Positions 58,683 through 64,000 of a stretch of 64,000 nucleotides of DNA are shown in pieces. The DNA is from Streptomyces sp. 135. Its GTDB lineage: Bacteria > Actinomycetota > Actinomycetes > Streptomycetales > Streptomycetaceae. A program made the position numbers and the translations under genes. Location of the stretch: contig NZ_CP075691.1 of the NCBI RefSeq assembly GCF_020026305.1, forward strand, positions 2,356,001 through 2,420,000. Reading direction: 5' to 3'. A model generated the notes under the pieces. It was not told the DNA's origin and ran no database searches. It saw only the letters and a program-made list of their open reading frames with translations. The first letter of the stretch is position 1. The number at the start of each line of letters is the position of its first letter.

Positions 58683-60335
58683 GTGTCCGGATCCTCGATG
58701 TCACGGCGCACCCTGCTGCGCTCCATAGCCGTCGGCGGCGCCGCCCTGGCCGCCCCGTCCGTCCTCACCGCCTGCTCGACCGGCTCCGGCAGCGGTGGCG
58801 CCGTCTCCAACGCGGGCAAGAAGGCGGTGCCCTGGCCCGCCTACGCGCCCGCCGACGGCCCCGCCCCCGACCTGGTGCCGACCAAGGAGGGCGTCCAGGC
58901 CGGGTACACGAAGTACCCCGAGAAGCTCGTCCGTGCGGTGAGCGAGAAGCCGGGCGACGGCAAGCAGAAGATCCGGGTCATGACCATCACCTACGGCACC
59001 CCGCCGAAGCCCGTCGGCCGCAATAAGTACTGGCAGGCGGTGAACGAGGCCCTGGGCGTGGAGATCGAGTTCACCGTCGTGCCGGACGCGGACTTCCGCG
59101 CCAAGATGTCCACGCTGATGTCGGGCGACGACCTCCCCGACGTGATCAACTTCGGGGGCGGGTACGTGCTGCCGAGGGAGTCGCAGTTCGTGAAGGCCCG
59201 CTGCGCCGACCTGAGCGAGCACCTGTCCGGCGACGCCGTCAAGGACTACCCCAACCTCGCCAACATCCCGACGTACGCCTGGGAGGGCATGGGCCGCATC
59301 GCCGGGCGCATCTACGGACTGCCGGTCGAGCGCGCCAAGGTGCACGGCGCCATGTTCATCAACCGCGAGGCCTTCGACGAGGCCGGTTACCGGCCCGGCA
59401 TGTCCGCCCCCGACTTCCGCGCGATGGCCAAGGAGGCGACCCAGGACAAGCGGTTCGCTCTCGGCGCGTCCACGGTGGGCTTCTTCGGGTACCTCTACCA
59501 CGCGATGTGGCACGGCGCGCCCAACCAGTGGCGGATCAAGGACGGCAAGGTCACCGACATGTACGGCACCGACGCGTTCAAGGCCGCCCTGGAGTACATG
59601 GCCGGGCTGCGCCAGGACGGCTCGTACAACGCCGACGCCACCTCGATCTCCCAGGTCGACCTGAAGACGCAGTTCCACAACGGCACGGTCCGCTCGATGA
59701 CGGACGGCTGGGGCGCCGTCGTCTCCAACGCCCAGGGCATCAAGGGGGAGTTCACGCTCGACGTCGCCGAGCCGTACGCGGTGGACGGGGTCACCCCCGT
59801 CTACCAGCAGAACCGCGGCTGTTTCGGCTACACCGTCATCAAGAAGGCCTCCAAGGAGCGCGTCAAGCTGATGCTGCGCGTACTGAACTGGCTCGCCTCG
59901 CCGTTCGGCACCAAGGAGTACGAGCTGATGCACTACGGAGTCGAGGGCACCCACTTCCGGTACGACAAGGCGGGCGACCCGGTCGCCACCGAGCTGGGCC
60001 TCGTCGACTCGCGGACCAACCTGCCCTTCCCGTACCTCATGGACGCGCCCCAGCCGCTGTACTACCCGGGCTTCCCCGACCTCGCCAAGCGGCTGCACGC
60101 CTGGCAGAAGAAGGTCGTCCCGCTGCTGGTGCCCGACGACCACTGGGGCCTGATGTCGGAGACGTACAACCGGCAGAGCGCCACGATGGACCAGATCATC
60201 ACCGACGGCGTCACGGCGGTCGTCGCCGGGCGCAAGAAACTCTCCGACTGGGACGGCATCTACAAGAAGTGGCGGTCCCAGGGCGGCGAGCGCTCCGCCG
60301 AGGAGTTCCTGAAGGAGTACGAGGCCGCGCACTGA
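58683..60335 (+). CDS. Sugar-binding lipoprotein, LplA type
   Basis: A 550-aa extracellular solute-binding lipoprotein. The export signal combines a twin-arginine (SRRTLLRSIAVGG) and a lipobox (LTAC, Cys at about residue 29). It is larger than usual sugar-binding proteins, as is typical of the LplA/YtcQ group. The binding lobes show TLMSGDDLPDVINFGGG and GCFGYTVIKKASKE. GTG 58683 starts the frame. It completes the importer with the two upstream permeases. Confidence 0.9.
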   Translation: MSGSSMSRRTLLRSIAVGGAALAAPSVLTACSTGSGSGGAVSNAGKKAVPWPAYAPADGPAPDLVPTKEGVQAGYTKYPEKLVRAVSEKPGDGKQKIRVMTITYGTPPKPVGRNKYWQAVNEALGVEIEFTVVPDADFRAKMSTLMSGDDLPDVINFGGGYVLPRESQFVKARCADLSEHLSGDAVKDYPNLANIPTYAWEGMGRIAGRIYGLPVERAKVHGAMFINREAFDEAGYRPGMSAPDFRAMAKEATQDKRFALGASTVGFFGYLYHAMWHGAPNQWRIKDGKVTDMYGTDAFKAALEYMAGLRQDGSYNADATSISQVDLKTQFHNGTVRSMTDGWGAVVSNAQGIKGEFTLDVAEPYAVDGVTPVYQQNRGCFGYTVIKKASKERVKLMLRVLNWLASPFGTKEYELMHYGVEGTHFRYDKAGDPVATELGLVDSRTNLPFPYLMDAPQPLYYPGFPDLAKRLHAWQKKVVPLLVPDDHWGLMSETYNRQSATMDQIITDGVTAVVAGRKKLSDWDGIYKKWRSQGGERSAEEFLKEYEAAH

Positions 60336-60451
60336 GCCGGCGGCGGGGCGCGGGATGATGGGTCCGACGGGGCCGGGGCGACGGGTTCAGGGCGGGGCCG
60401 CCGGGGGCAACCGCGCCTCGGACCGCCGGGGTTGCCGAGTGAGGGAGACAC

Positions 60452-61510
60452 ATGGGAGAGCGGGTCACCATCCGCGATGTGGCCGCGCGCGCGGGCGTCT
60501 CGGTAGCGACCGTCTCGCGGGTCCTGGCGGGCAACTACCCGACGTCCACGGCGTCGCGCGCCAAGGTGCTGCGGGCGGTCAAGGACCTGGACTACGTCGC
60601 CAACGCGCACGCGCGCGCGTTGGCGGGCGCCGGGCGCAAGACGATCGCGGTGCTCATGCTCGACGTGGTGGGCGCCTTCTACGCGCAGGTCGCGCAGGGT
60701 GTGGAGATGGAGGCCGCCCAGCACGGCCGCCTCACGCTGGTCTCCTCCACGGGCAGCGACCCGGCGCGCGAGCTGGCCCTCGTCCAGATGATGCGGGAAC
60801 AGGCCGCCGAGGCCGTGGTGCTCGTCGGCGGCGTCACGCAGGACGACGAGTACCGGCAGCGGATGGCGCGCTACGCCGAGGTCCTCGCGGCGGCGGGCTC
60901 CCGGCTCGTCCTGTGCGGCCGCCCCGCACCGGCGCCCGACGTGCCCGCGCTGGTCGTCGAGTACGACAACGAAGCGGGCGCCCACGCCGTCACCAGCCAC
61001 CTCCTGGGCGCCGGCCACCGGCGGATCGCGCTGATCGGCTATCAGCCGGGGAACACCACCGGTGAGGACCGCCTCGCCGGTTACCTCCGGGCGCTCGCCG
61101 ACCACGGGGTGCCGCGCGACGAGGCGCTGATCCACGGCGTCGGCTTCGGGCAGAACTTCGGCTACCGGGCGATGCGGGACCTGCTGGCGCGGGCGGACGG
61201 GAAACCGGACTTCACGGCGGTCTTCGCGGGCGACGACCGGGCCGCGGCGGCGGCGATCATCGCGTTGCGGGAGTACGGGCTGCGGGTGCCGCAGGACATG
61301 TCGGTGGTCGGCTACAACGACGACCCCGTGGCCGGGGACATCACCCCCGGTCTGACGACCGTCCACATCCCGGCCGAGGAGATGGGCCGCACCGCGGTCC
61401 GCCGCGCCCTGTCCGGCGCCCCGCGCACGGGCCAGGAACGCCATCTGCTGGGCACGCACATCGTGATCCGGGAGAGTGTGCGGGCGGTTCGGGGGGTTGC
61501 GGGAGGCTGA
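60452..61510 (+). CDS. LacI-family regulator of the sugar cluster
   Basis: A 352-aa repressor with the LacI helix-turn-helix (TIRDVAARAGVSVATVSRVLAGNYPTSTASRAKV) and an effector domain ending VGYNDDPVAGDITPGLTTVHIPAEEMGRTAVRRAL. ATG 60452 follows GGGAGA. It lies 116 bp after the binding-protein gene and is the likely owner of operators O1 and O2 at 56596 and 56686. The inducer should be a sugar or sugar acid carried by the LplABC-type importer. Confidence 0.9.
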   Translation: MGERVTIRDVAARAGVSVATVSRVLAGNYPTSTASRAKVLRAVKDLDYVANAHARALAGAGRKTIAVLMLDVVGAFYAQVAQGVEMEAAQHGRLTLVSSTGSDPARELALVQMMREQAAEAVVLVGGVTQDDEYRQRMARYAEVLAAAGSRLVLCGRPAPAPDVPALVVEYDNEAGAHAVTSHLLGAGHRRIALIGYQPGNTTGEDRLAGYLRALADHGVPRDEALIHGVGFGQNFGYRAMRDLLARADGKPDFTAVFAGDDRAAAAAIIALREYGLRVPQDMSVVGYNDDPVAGDITPGLTTVHIPAEEMGRTAVRRALSGAPRTGQERHLLGTHIVIRESVRAVRGVAGG

Positions 61511-61538
61511 GTGGTGTGTGCTGCTGCGGGCCGTGGGG

Positions 61539-61576
61539 GCTGAGCGCGCAGTTCCCCGCGCCCCTTTCAGGGGCGC
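61539..61576. repeat. Streptomyces dispersed intergenic repeat, copy 2, with hairpin
   Basis: GCGCGCAGTTCCCCGCGCCCC is the reverse complement of the core at 43422, here at the end of the LacI gene. It leads into a hairpin with 8-bp arms GCGCCCCT and AGGGGCGC (61558-61576) that overlaps the 3' end of the converging hydrolase gene and may end transcription. Confidence 0.65.
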
Positions 61577-62364
61577 GCCCCGAGGACCGCCGCCGCCACG
61601 TCCGCAGGGCGGTCCCGCATCACCAGGTGCCCCGCGGGCACGGCCACCCGGAAGGTCCCGCCGAGACGTGAGGCCAGCCCCCGCTGACGTCCCAGCCACT
61701 CCCCCGAACCCCCCGCGTACGCCGCGAGCACCGTCACCGGCACCCCGAAGGGCAACGGCGCGGCCACCCGCAGCCGAGCCAGTTCCACCGCCGCGTCGCC
61801 ATACGTGACGTACTCCATGAGCGCCGCCCGCCACACCCGCCCGGTCCCGTACACCCGCGCCCACGGCGTCGGCGCCGTCAGCCTCCGCAGCGTGGGCCCC
61901 ACGGCGCGCGGCACCCCCACCGCACACAGCAACGCCCCGCACGCGCGCGTGCCCGCCACCCGCGCCCCGCGAGGTGCCCGCACCCGTGGCCGCTCCTCGA
62001 CGCTGGAGTCGACGAGGACGAGCCCGGCCGTGCGCTCCGGATGAAGCCGCGCGAACGCCTCCGCGTGGAACCCGGCGAGCGAGTGCCCCACCACCGTGGC
62101 CCGCTCCCCGCCGAGGCCCACCGCGTCCAGCACCCGCAGGATCCGTTCCGCCTCGCCCCGCAAGGTGGGCGCCACGCGCGCGTGCCCGCTCAGTCCGAGC
62201 CCGGGGCGGTCGAAGCGGACGACGGTCCGGTGCGGCGCGAGCAGCGGCACCACCGGGTCCCAGTCGAACCAGCCGAGCCCGAGCCCGGCGCTCAGCACGC
62301 ACACCGGCCCGCTCCCGGTCACCTCTACGTGGTGCGGCACTCCGCCGACGCGTACGAAGGTCAT
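61567..62364 (-). CDS. Alpha/beta hydrolase
   Basis: A 265-aa hydrolase with the oxyanion-hole region LSAGLGLGWFDWDPVVPLLAPH, the nucleophile elbow VVGHSLAGFH (Ser near residue 94), VLVDSS and a late His in PAGHLVMRDRP. No substrate is evident. ATG 62364 overlaps the stop of the DUF998 gene (ATGA), so it is the last gene of a coupled three-gene operon. Confidence 0.85.
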   Translation of the reverse strand: MTFVRVGGVPHHVEVTGSGPVCVLSAGLGLGWFDWDPVVPLLAPHRTVVRFDRPGLGLSGHARVAPTLRGEAERILRVLDAVGLGGERATVVGHSLAGFHAEAFARLHPERTAGLVLVDSSVEERPRVRAPRGARVAGTRACGALLCAVGVPRAVGPTLRRLTAPTPWARVYGTGRVWRAALMEYVTYGDAAVELARLRVAAPLPFGVPVTVLAAYAGGSGEWLGRQRGLASRLGGTFRVAVPAGHLVMRDRPADVAAAVLGARP

Positions 62365-63143
62365 CCGCGCCGCTCGGTGGAGGACGGGGACGGAGCCGAG
62401 GACGCGGCGGCGGCCAGGGACCAGGCGAGGACCACGGTCCAGACCGCGATGAACAGCACCTGGAGCCGCTGCCCGACCCCGAGCCCCCATGTCCCGCGCC
62501 CCGCCTCCAACGCGGCGACGGAGACCAGCGTCCACGCGGTGGCGGCCAGTTCGAGGACGACCAGGGCGGGCCCGGTGCGGGCGAGCGCGGGCCACGTGCC
62601 CGCGCCGCGCCGTGCCGCGACCGTGAGCAGCACCATGCCGAGCAGCGCCCCGCCGATCGCGAGGGCGCTGCTGAAGGCGTGCGCGGAGTGCGTCCAGGGG
62701 ACGGTGCCCGCCGCCTCCCGCGCGGCGCACGCGGCGTCGGCGGTCGACGCGCAGCTCAGCGGCAGCCGGGAGTCGGCCGCGGTGGACGCCCCGTACAGCG
62801 CGAGCCCGGCCCAGCCGGCCGTGGTCCACCCCCGGCGCGGCAGCCACAGCAGGGCGCCCACCGCCGCCGCGAGGACGAGGAGCCCCGCCAGCAGGTCCGC
62901 GGTGCGGAAGAACGTGCCGTAGGGCTGGTCCTCGGCGGCGAGTTCACTGACGTACGTCTGGAGGGGCGCCAGGCCGGTCGGCAGGAACGCCTCGACCGCC
63001 CAGGTGGTGTACAGGAGCGCGCCGAGCAGGAGGAGGCCCGGGAGGGCGAGGCGGGGCCGCCGTGGGCCGCCGGCCTGCCGCCGTGTCGGCTGTGAGGGCA
63101 TGGAGGCGTCCGCCGTCGCGGAGGGGAGGCTCGGAGGGCCCAT
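62361..63143 (-). CDS. DUF998 membrane protein
   Basis: A 260-aa protein with about six membrane segments (LALPGLLLLGALLYTTWAVEAF, LLAGLLVLAAAVGALLWL, AFSSALAIGGALLGMVLLTVA, VLFIAVWTVVLAWSLAAAA). A conserved TYVSELAAEDQPYGTFFR loop follows the first span, as in DUF998 proteins of unknown role. ATG 63143 is 1 bp after the permease stop; a later start at 63101 is possible. Two Cys lie in an outer loop (SCASTADAACAA). Confidence 0.8.
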   Translation of the reverse strand: MGPPSLPSATADASMPSQPTRRQAGGPRRPRLALPGLLLLGALLYTTWAVEAFLPTGLAPLQTYVSELAAEDQPYGTFFRTADLLAGLLVLAAAVGALLWLPRRGWTTAGWAGLALYGASTAADSRLPLSCASTADAACAAREAAGTVPWTHSAHAFSSALAIGGALLGMVLLTVAARRGAGTWPALARTGPALVVLELAATAWTLVSVAALEAGRGTWGLGVGQRLQVLFIAVWTVVLAWSLAAAASSAPSPSSTERRG

Positions 63144-63144
63144 G

Positions 63145-64000
63145 CTAGGCCGCCGGTCGCGAGGGCCGGTGGTCCGGGTGGATCCACCCCGGTTTGCGGA
63201 ACTTGAGGAAGGCCGCGGGCGCCAGCACGCCGAGGGCGAGCAGGCCCCCGCCGACGATCAGCAGGTAGCGCCACAGCGGCCCCTCGCCGAACTGGTCGGG
63301 CGGCACGAACCCGATGGCGAGCGCGAGGACCGACGCGACGAACCCGACGCCCGCGACGAGGGTCACGGCGGGGACCACGAAGCCGCGCGGCACGTGCGGC
63401 TGCGACTTCCGGAGCCGTACGACGGCCATGAACATCAGCAGGTAGGCGATGAGATAGATCTGCACGGTGATGACCGAGAACATCCAGTAGGCGCTCGACA
63501 CGTCGTCACTGAAGGCGTACATGACGCCGATCAGGGTGGTGACGACGCCCTGGGCGACCATGATGTTCCGCGGGACGCCCGCCTTGTTGAACTTCTGCAG
63601 GACGGGCGGCAGATAGCCCTCCTGCCGGGACAGCGCGACGAGCCCCTTGGCGGGTCCCGCGAGCCAGGTGAGCATGCCGCCGAGCGCCGCCATGACGAGC
63701 ATGACGCCGACGACCTTCGTCATCCAGCCGATGTGGAAGTGGTCGAAGAACGCCTGGAAGGCCTGCATCAGACCGGCCGTGAGGCTGAGGTCCCCGGACG
63801 GCATGACCCAGCTGATGGCGAGGGCCGGGAGGACGAAGATCAGCAGGACGAGGCCGGTGGCCAGGAAGATCGACCGCGGGTACTCGGCCCGGGGGTGGCG
63901 CAGCGACGACACGTGGACGCCGTTCATCTCCATGCCCGCGTAGGAGAGGAAGTTGTTGACGATGAGGACCAGGCTGGCGAGGCCGGTCCAGGGCGGCAGC
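63145..64000 (-). CDS. Amino-acid permease (APC family), partial
   Basis: The last 284 codons of a permease that runs off the right edge. The visible part starts inside a span (LASLVLIVNNFLSYAGMEMNGVHVSSL), contains AGPAKGLVALSRQEGYLPPVLQKFNKAGVPRNI and has six to seven spans. The FLSYAGMEMNGVHV and GPAKGL blocks resemble glutamate/GABA-antiporter-like APC proteins. It is the first gene of the operon with DUF998 and the hydrolase. Confidence 0.85.
   Translation of the reverse strand, partial: LPPWTGLASLVLIVNNFLSYAGMEMNGVHVSSLRHPRAEYPRSIFLATGLVLLIFVLPALAISWVMPSGDLSLTAGLMQAFQAFFDHFHIGWMTKVVGVMLVMAALGGMLTWLAGPAKGLVALSRQEGYLPPVLQKFNKAGVPRNIMVAQGVVTTLIGVMYAFSDDVSSAYWMFSVITVQIYLIAYLLMFMAVVRLRKSQPHVPRGFVVPAVTLVAGVGFVASVLALAIGFVPPDQFGEGPLWRYLLIVGGGLLALGVLAPAAFLKFRKPGWIHPDHRPSRPAA

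Noticed and set aside
1..64000. tRNA, rRNA, CRISPR or insertion-sequence genes
   Set aside because: I looked for tRNA cloverleaf ends, regular repeat-spacer arrays, DDE transposases and terminal inverted repeats, and found none.

Overview
The window is a stretch of very GC-rich actinobacterial chromosome, almost certainly from a Streptomyces. Most codons end in G or C, GTG and TTG starts are common, and several genes look leaderless. The gene content (lipB-lipA, a GSI glutamine synthetase, GlnII, GlnE, a second GSI-like enzyme, malR) runs in the order I recall for the lipB-to-glnA2 core region of Streptomyces coelicolor. That synteny is from memory, not from a search. I saw no rRNA, tRNA, CRISPR array, insertion sequence or phage genes.

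Layout. 1-5.5 kb: end of an unknown gene, an HTH/TPR regulator, lipB and lipA (lipoate synthesis), a small conserved protein, a membrane protein and an RDD protein, with a perfect 56-bp palindrome between the last two. 5.5-7.2 kb: glnA (GSI) behind a clear GlnR box. 7.2-9.5 kb: a lower-GC accessory insert with two coupled small genes, an HTH/TPR regulator whose N-terminus looks damaged, and a small protein with an internal duplication. 9.5-13.5 kb: a phosphodiesterase and a three-gene ABC importer under a cobalamin riboswitch. 13.5-18.8 kb: an AraC-glyoxalase pair, a secreted HAD phosphatase, an alpha/beta hydrolase and small conserved proteins. 18.8-21.9 kb: glnII behind a GlnR box, a 40-aa ORF, a receiver-less winged-helix regulator and an SDR protein. 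22-26.3 kb: an MMPL transporter divergent from a two-component system. 26.3-34 kb: secreted proteins (DUF1996, a lipoprotein, a GH89 N-acetylglucosaminidase), a TPR protein and a membrane protein with a degenerate sigma-like N-terminus. 34-37.7 kb: a redox/hydrolase/TetR module, a CHM isomerase and a broken acetyltransferase. 37.7-43.4 kb: an RsbU-type phosphatase, an alpha-glucosidase followed by malR, and a PAP2 protein. 43.5-47.4 kb: an amidohydrolase and amino-acid transporter opposite a TetR gene, with a palindromic operator between. 47.5-55 kb: glnE, small enzymes, an XRE/membrane-protein pair and glnA2. 55-61.5 kb: a GC-rich repeat region, then a D-2-hydroxyacid dehydrogenase divergent from an LplABC-type sugar ABC system and its LacI regulator. 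61.5-64 kb: a hydrolase, a DUF998 protein and a truncated amino-acid permease in one operon.

The strongest theme is nitrogen. glnA and glnII each carry the four-half-site GlnR box. GlnA keeps the adenylylation tyrosine (Tyr398) used by GlnE, encoded 43 kb away, whereas the GlnA2-like enzyme has Trp at the equivalent place and should escape that control. The least explained items are the sigma-like membrane protein (32070-33992), the 40-aa ORF plus receiver-less regulator after glnII, the RsbU pseudo-receiver and the accessory insert at 7.2-9.5 kb.
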